Source: Myxococcales bacterium
GTDB lineage: Bacteria > Myxococcota_A > Polyangia > Palsa-1104 > JAEUJZ01
Reading direction: 5' to 3'
DNA length: 64,000 nucleotides
NCBI GenBank assembly: GCA_016794505.1
Contig: JAEUJZ010000160.1
Coordinates: 124,001-188,000, forward strand
Of this stretch, positions 1 through 7,363 are shown one piece after another. Position numbers and translations under genes: made by a program. The notes below the pieces were generated by a model. It saw only the letters and a program-made list of their open reading frames with translations. It was not told the origin of the DNA and did not search any database. Every line of letters starts with the position of its first letter. Within the stretch, counting starts at the first letter, position 1.

Positions 1-698
1 TGCTTCCAGGGCGGGATCAAGCGTATCTGGGCGTGATGATCGACGACCTGACAAACAAGGGCGTCGACGAACCGTACCGCATGATGACGTCCAGAGCTGA
101 GTATCGGCTGCTCTTGCGTGAGGACAATGCAGACGAACGGCTGATGCCGCTGGGGCGCCGGCTTGGGCTTGTCGGCGATGCCCGCTGGCGGCCGTTCTGC
201 GAGAGACAGCACGTGTTGCAGGAAGAACGCCGCCGTCTGGATACGGTGCAAGTGACGCCCAGCCCAGCAACGAACGAGCGACTTGCGGCGTTGGGGACGG
301 CTCCACTGTCGCGCCCGTGTGCCGTGGCGGACCTGCTGCGTCGACCCGAGCTTTCCTATTCGACACTGCTGCCCGCGCTGGGGATGGAGCCCCTCTCGCA
401 ACGGGCCCTCGCTGAGCGAGTCGAGACCGACGTCAAATACGCGGGCTATCTGCAGCGACAGTCCGAGGAAGCGCAGCGCTTTCGATCGCTGGAAGAGACG
501 CCGCTTGCCGAGGACATCGACTACGCGCAGCTTCCGGGACTGTCTCGCGAAGTCGTCGAGAAGCTGCTGCGACATCGGCCTCGCTCGATTGGGCAAGCCA
601 GCCGCATTCCTGGCGTGACTCCAGCCGCTGTGTCCGTTCTGCTCGTGATGTCGCGGGCTCAGGCGGGTCAGCAGCGGGCCGAAAGCCCGGCAAGATAG
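1..698 (+). CDS. mnmG: tRNA uridine-5-carboxymethylaminomethyl modification enzyme MnmG, C-terminal part
   Basis: The gene enters from the left edge (frame starts at base 3) and only about the last 230 residues are visible. MnmG (GidA) works with MnmE to install the cmnm5 group on U34 of certain tRNAs, using FAD and methylene-THF. The conserved block around EPYRMMTSRAEYRLLLRED is present, followed by the helical C-terminal domain (VKYAGYLQRQ, then a repeat of short helices near IPGVTPAA) that binds MnmE. The stop is at 696-698. No rsmG or parAB gene follows, unlike the common mnmG neighbourhood; a separate lipoprotein gene comes next after about 155 bases with no recognisable signal. The FAD-binding N-terminus lies outside the window. 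Confidence 0.95.
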   Translation, partial: LPGRDQAYLGVMIDDLTNKGVDEPYRMMTSRAEYRLLLREDNADERLMPLGRRLGLVGDARWRPFCERQHVLQEERRRLDTVQVTPSPATNERLAALGTAPLSRPCAVADLLRRPELSYSTLLPALGMEPLSQRALAERVETDVKYAGYLQRQSEEAQRFRSLEETPLAEDIDYAQLPGLSREVVEKLLRHRPRSIGQASRIPGVTPAAVSVLLVMSRAQAGQQRAESPAR

Positions 699-853
699 CC
701 GCAAATCCAGGGGCGGTTTCTCGGGCTCGAACCGGGCCGATCGACCCGATGGCGCGGCGCAAAGGAAGCGCGCTGGCGGGCTGCGTGGCCTGCCGAGCAA
801 GTCGGCATTTTCACACCAGCCCAGACCGGGATCCGTGGTAGCGTGCGCCCGCT

Positions 854-1585
854 ATGCGCGCCCGCCAGAGAATGGAGAGGTTGTCTGCCCAGTCCCGAGG
901 ACCGTTGTCAGAAGCCAGATCATGGTTTGCTTCTGCAACCTTGCTTGCCGCCAGCTTGGGATTGGCTGCATGCGAGACGGACGATCCCTGCGCCCGTCGA
1001 GAAGCCGCCTGTGTTGACGTGGTCTTGATCGGCAAGAAAGACGACGGTGCAGGCAACCCCGTTGCCTATCGTGGGCTCAAGGTGTCGATCTTTGCAGCCA
1101 ACTGGCCCCGGCCGGCTGCGACGCCGCCCGAGGACAAGTGCGAGATCACCATGGTCTCGGGCAAGCCGGTACGGCGGGTGTTTGGCAGTGAAGTGGGGCC
1201 GATCGGCACGACGTTAGCGACGGGCGATGTGCCTGAGTTGACGCGCAGAGAGTCGTACTCGCCGACGATCCAAGCCAAGCTGACGTTTATGCTGCCGGCT
1301 GAGTTCAACGCGCTGGCCGACACAGACTTGGATGACGCGTTGTTCAACGAGCCCGACGACAGCGCCCGAATCGCACGGCTCAAGACGCTGCGTGATAGCG
1401 ATCCCCGTGGGCTGCGCATCCTGATCACACAAAGTGGCCAGAGCAAGACCGCTTGGGATAGTCGCTGCGAGGAGGGGGTGTTCAGCACAAGCGAGTGGCT
1501 GATGAAGCGCTACTATCGAGCGGGCCGTAACCAGCACGCGGCGGTCTTTGCTCCGCTAGACGGCGCTATGACGACGAGCCCCTAG
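854..1585 (+). CDS. Hypothetical lipoprotein
   Basis: This encodes 243 residues of unknown function. A hydrophobic stretch ending in LGLAAC at about residue 40 is a good lipobox, so the mature protein should begin at that Cys and be lipid-anchored. The N-terminus before the hydrophobic core is long from 854; an internal ATG at 872 gives a more usual signal peptide and may be the true start. Neither has a clear Shine-Dalgarno. After the lipobox comes a Cys-containing stretch (CETDDPCARREAAC), then a globular region with no family I can name. The next gene is co-directional, 113 bases on. Codon use matches the neighbours. Confidence 0.75.
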   Translation: MRARQRMERLSAQSRGPLSEARSWFASATLLAASLGLAACETDDPCARREAACVDVVLIGKKDDGAGNPVAYRGLKVSIFAANWPRPAATPPEDKCEITMVSGKPVRRVFGSEVGPIGTTLATGDVPELTRRESYSPTIQAKLTFMLPAEFNALADTDLDDALFNEPDDSARIARLKTLRDSDPRGLRILITQSGQSKTAWDSRCEEGVFSTSEWLMKRYYRAGRNQHAAVFAPLDGAMTTSP

Positions 1586-1698
1586 CAGCACGGGCGCGGG
1601 TGTTGAGTTGCGTACACTGAATCCAAGCTATGCGGCCGGTGCGCGACACAGACGGTCGTAGAGCTACGCGCTCCGCGGCCCAAGCATGAGACGTTCCC

Positions 1699-3084
1699 TT
1701 GAATCCCACTCTTCGCCGAATCCTGTTGCTCACCGTTTTGGCTGTCGTCTTGGCAGGCGGTGTGTACTCCCTGGTTGGCTATTTTCGAGCTCCAAAGGGA
1801 CCGCGCTGGATTACTCAGAAAGTCACGCGCGGTGACATTACACAGGTGGTGAGTGCGACCGGGACGCTGCAGCCCATGGTGCTGTCTCCGGTCGGCTCGC
1901 AGGTGTCGGGCATCGTCTGGAAGATTCACGCGGACTACAACGACGCCGTGAAGAAGGGCCAGGTTCTGGTCGAGCTGGATCCAGCGCTGTTCCAAGCAGC
2001 GGTCCGGCGCGAAGAGGCCAACGTGGCGGCGGCGCAGGCTGGGCTGCTGCGCGCAAAAGCTGATGCCCGCAACGCCGGTCTGGCTGCCGAGCGAGCGCGT
2101 GCGCTGGCGGGGCGGAACTACATCTCACTGGCCGAGCGTGATACGGCGATCGCGCAGAGCGAGAGCACCCGTGCCGCCGTCAGCAATGCAGAAGCGGGCA
2201 TCAAGCTGGCTCAGGCTGCACTCGATCGCGTTCGACTGGATCTGAAAAACTCGGTCATCCTTTCTCCCGTCGACGGAGTCGTTATTGCTCGCAATGTGGA
2301 GCTAGGGCAGGCGGTGGTGGCTTCGTTTCAGGCGCCCAATCTCTTCACGATCGCTGAGGACTTGCGCAAGATGCAGGTCCTCGCGAATGTTGATGAGGCG
2401 GATATTGGCCATGTCCGCGTCGGATCCGCAGCCGAATTCACCGTCGATTCATTCCGCGGTCGGCGTTTCTTCGCGCGTGTCGCGCAGGTGCGGAATGCGG
2501 CGCAGACCGTGCAAAACGTCGTCACATATGTCGTCGTGCTGCAAGTCGACAACAGCGATCTGCTGCTGCGTCCGGGAATGACGGCGAACGTGCGATTGGA
2601 AGTGGCTAAGCGACAGAATGTGCTGGTGATTCCATCTTCTGCCCTGCGCTTTAAGCCGCGACTTGAGCAGCAAGGCCAGCGCAGCGCTGCATCGTCGTCT
2701 GCCCCAGGCTCTGGGGCAACGGACGCCAGTGGGCCTGGCGAGGGGCGTCGGCGCGGTGGTCGTCGCGCGGACAGAGACGAAGGCAAAGTCAGCAAGGAAA
2801 CCAAAGGGGATGCGTCTGGGGCCGCAAAAGAGGCGCCTGACCCCGCCGCGATCAGCGTGGCTGCTGTCGTGTACACGGTGCCCGATGGGACAGCTGGGGA
2901 TCTTTCGGCCAGCCGCATCCAGATTGGTATCAGCGATGGTTCGCTGACCGAAGTGCGCGAGGGGCTCAGCGAAGGACAGACCATCGTCGTCGACACTGTG
3001 CGCGGCGCCAATGCCATGCCCCCAGGGATGGGCCCGGCGCGACCTAGCGGTGGTGGGGGCGGCTTTCGGCGCGGCGGCATGTAG
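1699..3084 (+). CDS. MacA-like periplasmic adaptor (membrane fusion protein)
   Basis: This is a 461-residue member of the RND/MFP adaptor family, which bridges an inner-membrane transporter and an outer-membrane channel. The frame seems to start at a TTG (MNPTLRRILLLTV), because no ATG is placed better. A transmembrane or signal segment covers residues 5-27. Next come the first half of the lipoyl domain (GSQVSGIVWKI), an alpha hairpin (about 95-180), the second lipoyl half (SPVDGVVIARNVELGQ) and the beta-barrel (NVDEADIGHVRVG). Unusually, the membrane-proximal C-terminus carries about 60 residues of Ser/Gly/Arg/Lys-rich low complexity (about 330-390) and a Gly/Arg-rich tail. The ATPase gene follows after 23 bases, so the pair is probably co-transcribed. 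The TTG start is an inference. Confidence 0.88.
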   Translation: MNPTLRRILLLTVLAVVLAGGVYSLVGYFRAPKGPRWITQKVTRGDITQVVSATGTLQPMVLSPVGSQVSGIVWKIHADYNDAVKKGQVLVELDPALFQAAVRREEANVAAAQAGLLRAKADARNAGLAAERARALAGRNYISLAERDTAIAQSESTRAAVSNAEAGIKLAQAALDRVRLDLKNSVILSPVDGVVIARNVELGQAVVASFQAPNLFTIAEDLRKMQVLANVDEADIGHVRVGSAAEFTVDSFRGRRFFARVAQVRNAAQTVQNVVTYVVVLQVDNSDLLLRPGMTANVRLEVAKRQNVLVIPSSALRFKPRLEQQGQRSAASSSAPGSGATDASGPGEGRRRGGRRADRDEGKVSKETKGDASGAAKEAPDPAAISVAAVVYTVPDGTAGDLSASRIQIGISDGSLTEVREGLSEGQTIVVDTVRGANAMPPGMGPARPSGGGGGFRRGGM

Positions 3085-3107
3085 CGACCGGCCCACAGAC
3101 AGGTTCC

Positions 3108-3923
3108 ATGACCAGCGTGACGCGCCCTCAGAATGCGGAGTCTTCCTCTTCTTGTGTCGCCGAGGACCGGTCGGGACCCGTGGACGTCGCGCTGCGTGAG
3201 CCGGTGATCCGGCTAGAACAGATCCAGAAGATCTATAGTCGCGGCAGCGAGGAGGTCGCGGCGCTGCGTGGGATCGATCTCACGATCAGTGCGGGCGAAC
3301 TCTGCGCGGTGATGGGCCCCAGCGGATCGGGCAAGTCGACGTTGATGAACCTGCTCGGGTGCCTCGACCGGCCGACATCGGGACGGTACTTCTTGCTCGG
3401 ACGCGATGTAGCGCAAGAGGGACGGAACGCGCTGGCAGCCATCCGCCTGCGAACCATTGGCTTCGTCTTCCAAGGCTTCCATTTGTTGCCGCGCACGACC
3501 GCGCTTGAAAACGTCGAGCTACCGCTTTACTACGCGGGGGTTGCGACTGCTGAGCGGAGGCAGCGGGCGCTGGCTGCCCTGTCTCGCGTCGGCTTGGCGG
3601 ATCGCGCGGGCCATACCCCCGCCCAGCTGTCCGGCGGCCAGCAGCAGCGGGTGGCCATTGCTCGCGCTTTGGTCAACCGTCCGTCACTGCTTCTCGCCGA
3701 TGAGCCAACGGGCAACCTGGACTCGCGCACCTCGCTGGAAGTCATGGCGCTGCTACAGGACTTGCATCATGAAGGCATGACCATCTTGGTCGTGACGCAC
3801 GAGAACGACATCGCGGCGTACGCTGAACGTCGTCTGTTCATCAAGGACGGCCGCGTGCGGGCAGACGATCGCCAGGTGCCACGATCAGCTGCAGCGGACC
3901 TGGAAGACTGGCGCGCCGAGTAG
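3108..3923 (+). CDS. MacB/LolD-type ABC transporter ATP-binding protein
   Basis: This is a 271-residue nucleotide-binding subunit. Walker [10 protein letters not shown], the signature LSGGQQQR, Walker [12 protein letters not shown] and the H-loop (VVTHE) are all intact. The sequence is typical of the MacB/LolD/FtsE branch, whose permeases have the FtsX fold. The first 30 residues are a polar extension not needed for the fold. A later start near the GTG that opens [12 protein letters not shown] (about 3180) is possible. It sits 23 bases after the adaptor gene. No permease follows: the next gene is convergent. Either the permease is encoded elsewhere or a previously fused MacB has been split. 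Substrate unknown. Confidence 0.92.
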   Translation: MTSVTRPQNAESSSSCVAEDRSGPVDVALREPVIRLEQIQKIYSRGSEEVAALRGIDLTISAGELCAVMGPSGSGKSTLMNLLGCLDRPTSGRYFLLGRDVAQEGRNALAAIRLRTIGFVFQGFHLLPRTTALENVELPLYYAGVATAERRQRALAALSRVGLADRAGHTPAQLSGGQQQRVAIARALVNRPSLLLADEPTGNLDSRTSLEVMALLQDLHHEGMTILVVTHENDIAAYAERRLFIKDGRVRADDRQVPRSAAADLEDWRAE

Positions 3924-3950
3924 CGCAGCGGAAAGCGCCGCGCGGACGGG

Positions 3951-4724
3951 CTAGAGCGGCTCGATCCGGCCGAGCACGCAGGTGATGTTGTCCGTGCCCC
4001 CCGCTTCGTTGGCCGCGCGCAGCAAGCGATCGACGGCGCTGTCCAAGTCAGGCTCATCGGACAGAATCTCTGCCATCAGTGGATCGGGCACCATCCCCGA
4101 CAGACCGTCGGAACACAGCAGGTAGATATCGTGTAGCTGCGGGGTGTCGACTTGGGTATCGACCTGCACCGATTCCTTCATGCCGAGGGCTCGGACGATG
4201 ACGTTCTTCTGCTGGAAGCGTCCCACCTCTTCACCAGAGAGGCGCTTCATCTTGATGTAGTCGTTGAGCAGCGAGTGGTCTTCGGTCAGCTGCAAGAGCT
4301 GCTGGCGGCGTAGGCGATAGCAGCGGCTGTCTCCGACGTGCGCGATGATGACGCGGTCGTCCAGAAACAGAGCTCCGACGATGGTCGTGCCCATGCCGTG
4401 CTGCTCTTCGTTGCGCTGCGACGTCTCCCAGATGCGCTGGTTTGCGTGCTTGACGCCGACGACCAAGCGGTTCGTCTCGTACCGCACGTGCTGGTCCATC
4501 TTGAAGGGCCACGTGGTCGGTGCTTGGTCCTGTGTTGCCTTCAAGTACGCTGCGACGGCCTCGACCGCCATGTTCGAGGCCACTTCGCCGCTGGCATGGC
4601 CACCCATGCCGTCCGCAACGATCGCGACCCGCTCGAACTCCGGCAGGATGAAGCTGTCCTCGTTGTGCTTGCGCTTCATTCCGATGTGTGTGTCACCGGA
4701 GAAGCGCACCCTCATGTTCCGCAT
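3951..4724 (-). CDS. PP2C-family serine/threonine phosphatase (Stp type)
   Basis: This is a metal-dependent protein phosphatase of about 257 residues. Family motifs are present in order: THIGMKRKHNED, IVADGMGGHASGE (metal-binding Asp), MGTTIVGALF, HVGDSRCYRLR, CSDGLSGM and GGTDNITCV. Bacterial Stp enzymes reverse phosphorylation by Hanks-type Ser/Thr kinases, which are abundant in myxobacteria. The frame stays open far upstream, but homology begins at MRNMRVRFSGDTH, so the start is placed at 4724 (a second ATG is at 4715). No kinase gene is adjacent. The gene is convergent with the ABC ATPase gene, with only 27 bases between them, and divergent from the M48 peptidase gene. A second PP2C lies at 29200-29934. 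Confidence 0.93.
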   Translation of the reverse strand: MRNMRVRFSGDTHIGMKRKHNEDSFILPEFERVAIVADGMGGHASGEVASNMAVEAVAAYLKATQDQAPTTWPFKMDQHVRYETNRLVVGVKHANQRIWETSQRNEEQHGMGTTIVGALFLDDRVIIAHVGDSRCYRLRRQQLLQLTEDHSLLNDYIKMKRLSGEEVGRFQQKNVIVRALGMKESVQVDTQVDTPQLHDIYLLCSDGLSGMVPDPLMAEILSDEPDLDSAVDRLLRAANEAGGTDNITCVLGRIEPL

Positions 4725-4944
4725 AGGAAAAGAAGAGGACATGCGCGCTAAGCATATCACGGGCGTCCGTGGCGGAATGGCAAAGATTTTTTCGTTTCTG
4801 CCGCGGTAGATCGCGAGGCGCGTACCGCGTGCCCATGCTAGCGTGCCGGAGCCTCGCCAGAGAGAAGATGATGGAGATTTCTGCATCTGGCGAGCTGCCT
4901 TTCTGAGTACACGAGGACCACACCCAGGGCGAGGACAGGCGGAC

Positions 4945-6009
4945 ATGGCCATTGATGGACCCTTTGTGGGCAGTTCTTCAGTCGGTGCTGCCGGCTCGGC
5001 ATCCGGCGGCGATCCTTCGACGGAGGCGGGCCCGTTTCCGTACCCGCTACCCGACGATGCTGCGCGGATCGTCCTGTGCCATTCCTGCCAGGGCAAGAAC
5101 CGCGTGCTGCTGCAGCGGGCTTTTGATCAGCCCGACAAGCTGCGCTGCGGTCGCTGCCAGCAGGCCCTGCTTATTGGCAAAGAGTCACCGCTGCGCGGCC
5201 TTCAGGGGAAGATGTACCAGCATCCGCTCGATCAAAAGAGCCTGGCCGCCTTGGAGGCGGTGCCCGGTGTGTCGACGCTGCTGCGCAAGCTGGTCGAGGC
5301 GACGGTCGAGCGCTATGACAGCTTGTTCAACGAAAGCAGCTTCGTCCGCGTTGGTGGCACGCAACTGCCGACGGTTGAGCGGCTGTTTGAGCGGGCCGCA
5401 TACGCCTTGGATGTCCGCGAGCTGCCCGCGTTGTACGTGTATCAGGGGGCGGAAGCCAATGCCTTTACCGGCGGAGTCGAGGCGCCGTACATCGCCATGA
5501 CCAGCACACTTCTCGACGGCATGAGCGATGACGAGGTGATGGCGGTCCTGGCCCATGAGCTGGCGCATATGCAGTCGCGTCACGTCTTGTACAAGACCGC
5601 GGCACGCCTCTTGGGCTTTGCCGCCGCCGAGCTGGCGAAGGTCACCTTGGGAATCGGTGGGCTGGTCATGGTTCCACTTCAGCTCGCGCTGCTCAGCTGG
5701 GATCGCTGCTCAGAACTGACGGCCGATCGGGGCATGCTGCTCGCGGTGCGCGACCCAGCGATTGCACTGCGCGTCTTGATGAAGCTGGCCGGAGGCTCGG
5801 CGCGCCTCGGGCGCGAGCTCTCGCTCGCTCGCTTCATGGAGCAGGCGCTGCGTGCTCGGCAAGCGGGGGACGAAGACGTCATGAGTCGTGTCTTCACGCT
5901 GCTGCAGACGGCGTGGCGCAGTCATCCCTTTCCTCTGTGGCGCGCTGCTGAGCTATGGCGCTGGGCGTGCCAGGGCGAGTATCTGAACCTGCTGCAGTCC
6001 GCAGCCTAG
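4945..6009 (+). CDS. M48-family zinc metallopeptidase with N-terminal zinc-ribbon-like region
   Basis: This encodes about 354 residues. The catalytic motif VLAHELAHMQSRH (HExxH) lies near residues 200-210, followed by a hydrophobic stretch (residues ~220-250). A downstream Glu in CSELTADRG (ExxxD) is the third zinc ligand of M48 enzymes such as HtpX and Ste24. Unusually, the N-terminus carries two CxxC pairs (CHSC and CGRC, about 25 residues apart), which look like a zinc ribbon. The start at 4945 is chosen because GAGGAC lies just upstream; an in-frame GTG at 4843 would add 34 residues of poor quality. Its likely role is membrane-associated or cytoplasmic proteolysis; substrate unknown. Confidence 0.9.
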   Translation: MAIDGPFVGSSSVGAAGSASGGDPSTEAGPFPYPLPDDAARIVLCHSCQGKNRVLLQRAFDQPDKLRCGRCQQALLIGKESPLRGLQGKMYQHPLDQKSLAALEAVPGVSTLLRKLVEATVERYDSLFNESSFVRVGGTQLPTVERLFERAAYALDVRELPALYVYQGAEANAFTGGVEAPYIAMTSTLLDGMSDDEVMAVLAHELAHMQSRHVLYKTAARLLGFAAAELAKVTLGIGGLVMVPLQLALLSWDRCSELTADRGMLLAVRDPAIALRVLMKLAGGSARLGRELSLARFMEQALRARQAGDEDVMSRVFTLLQTAWRSHPFPLWRAAELWRWACQGEYLNLLQSAA

Positions 6010-6067
6010 TGCCGAGCGGCGAGCGGCGACGGGCACGCTACGGGTCGTGCGTGCTGGCCAGGAGGCG

Positions 6068-7018
6068 TCAGCGAGCCGTCAGCGCGGGCGGGTGCAGAAG
6101 ATCCGCGAGTTGTCGCAGCGCTTCGCCCAGCCTGGGCCCTGGCGTCACGAACATGCGATCGGCCAAGACATAAACGCGTCCATTTCGCACGGCCGCGACC
6201 GATCGGAGCTCGTTCCAGTCCGCCCTTCGCGCCGCAGCGTTTTCTGGATCGGTGTGAACCGCATCGAGGATCACGTCGGGTTGACGTTCCTCGATTGCTT
6301 CGAGCGCGACTTTGGCATAGCGCGGAGCCATGTCTGAAAAGACGTTTTGCCCACCCGCCAGTCGCACCAGCTCGTCGAGATAGCTGCCCGGACCGGCCAC
6401 CACCAAGCCGCGCAGGCTGCCGATCTGGCGGTCCACCGCGAATAGCGTCTTGCGCTTGGGCTGCGAGGCGGTACGCGCGCTGACGGCCGCGAGGTGGCGA
6501 TCCAGTTCGCCGAGTAGCTCAGCCGCTCGGGCTTGTCGGTCTCCAAGCTGCGCGCCGACGATCGTGAAGGCCGATCGTACCTGCGCGAGATCCTGCATCG
6601 GCACCGCAACGGCGTGTGTTCCCGCCTGCTTCAACATGGTCGCAGCATCCCCCTGCACGCCGTCGAGCAGCACCAGATCAGGCTGCAGCGACAAGATGCG
6701 TTCGATGGCCGGGGACAGGAAGCTGCCAACCCGTGGCAGAGCTTTGACCGCCTCGGGATAGTCGCAGTAGTCAGAGACTGCGACCACGCGATCACCGGCC
6801 CCGAGCGCGAACACCAGCTCACTGAGGCTGGGGGTCAAGGTGATGACGCGATGGGGAATTTTTTGGTTGACCGATCCGGCCAATGGCGCGCTAGCTGCGC
6901 TGACACGACTCGCGTCTTGCCGTCGACAACCGGAACCCATCAAGCCGAACAGTGACGGAAAAAGAAGCCATACAAGAGCGACAAGGCACTGTTCCCGTCG
7001 AGAAATTAGCGAGCTCAT
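6068..7018 (-). CDS. ABC transporter substrate-binding protein, BtuF/FecB type (cobalamin or iron-chelate)
   Basis: This is a periplasmic binding protein of the helical-backbone class. A signal peptide ends near GSGC (a weak lipobox). The domain begins with HRVITLTPSLSELVFALGAGDRVVAVSDYCDYP, a pattern shared by BtuF (vitamin B12) and siderophore-binding proteins. LQPDLVLLDG and QPDVILDAVH are the usual lobe-linking segments. The start is placed at 7018 because an upstream in-frame ATG at 7066 lies inside a 19-bp palindrome likely to be an operator. No permease or ATPase gene is nearby. The gene is divergent from nrdJ, whose product needs B12, which makes cobalamin an attractive but unproven ligand; the upstream Fur-like box argues for iron. 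Confidence 0.85.
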   Translation of the reverse strand: MSSLISRREQCLVALVWLLFPSLFGLMGSGCRRQDASRVSAASAPLAGSVNQKIPHRVITLTPSLSELVFALGAGDRVVAVSDYCDYPEAVKALPRVGSFLSPAIERILSLQPDLVLLDGVQGDAATMLKQAGTHAVAVPMQDLAQVRSAFTIVGAQLGDRQARAAELLGELDRHLAAVSARTASQPKRKTLFAVDRQIGSLRGLVVAGPGSYLDELVRLAGGQNVFSDMAPRYAKVALEAIEERQPDVILDAVHTDPENAAARRADWNELRSVAAVRNGRVYVLADRMFVTPGPRLGEALRQLADLLHPPALTAR

Positions 7019-7058
7019 CTGTTTTTTTGGCGTCCAAGCGTTCTGGAAGTTGCCATGC

Positions 7059-7077
7059 ACTACCATACGATGATAGT
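7059..7077. promoter_or_regulatory. Inverted repeat, candidate operator
   Basis: ACTACCAT-ACG-ATGATAGT is an 8-3-8 inverted repeat with one mismatch. It lies about 40 bases upstream of the chosen start of the binding-protein gene. Its size suits a dimeric regulator. The regulator is not identified. Confidence 0.45.
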
Positions 7078-7107
7078 GATCTCTTACTTCGCGGTTGGCG
7101 GTGCCAA

Positions 7108-7124
7108 GTAATGAGAATCGTTAC
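7108..7124. promoter_or_regulatory. Fur-box-like inverted repeat
   Basis: GTAATGA-GAA-TCGTTAC is a 7-3-7 inverted repeat with one mismatch. In a 19-base alignment it agrees with the classical Fur consensus at 13 positions (counted by eye). It lies about 90 bases upstream of the binding-protein start, centred 48 bases from the other palindrome. Iron control of the binding protein is inferred. Confidence 0.5.
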
Positions 7125-7363
7125 GAAACTCCGCCGGCTCGAGACTTTGCAGGGTGCTTCGATGGCTATCTGGAGCGGCCTTGCTAGTTCGAGCGATCGC
7201 GTGAGTGTAAGAGAACGATCCGCATCTCGAAACTCGAATCTTCCAGGCCATTTGCCGCCTGCCCATTGAATGAAGGGCAGGGCTTGACTTGGGTGCCGGG
7301 CCGCGGCGAGTGGGTGTGGTTTGCCTATGACCCTCGGCATTTCACAGGTATGGGGTTTGCGAC

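Noticed and set aside
4725-5096. Upstream extension of the first PP2C gene to 5096
   Set aside because: The frame is open only because it lies antisense to the M48 gene. PP2C homology starts at 4724, and the extra residues show no family pattern.
7140-7363. Possible cobalamin riboswitch upstream of nrdJ
   Set aside because: No clear B12-box sequence or matching helices were found by eye on either strand. A covariance-model search would be decisive.
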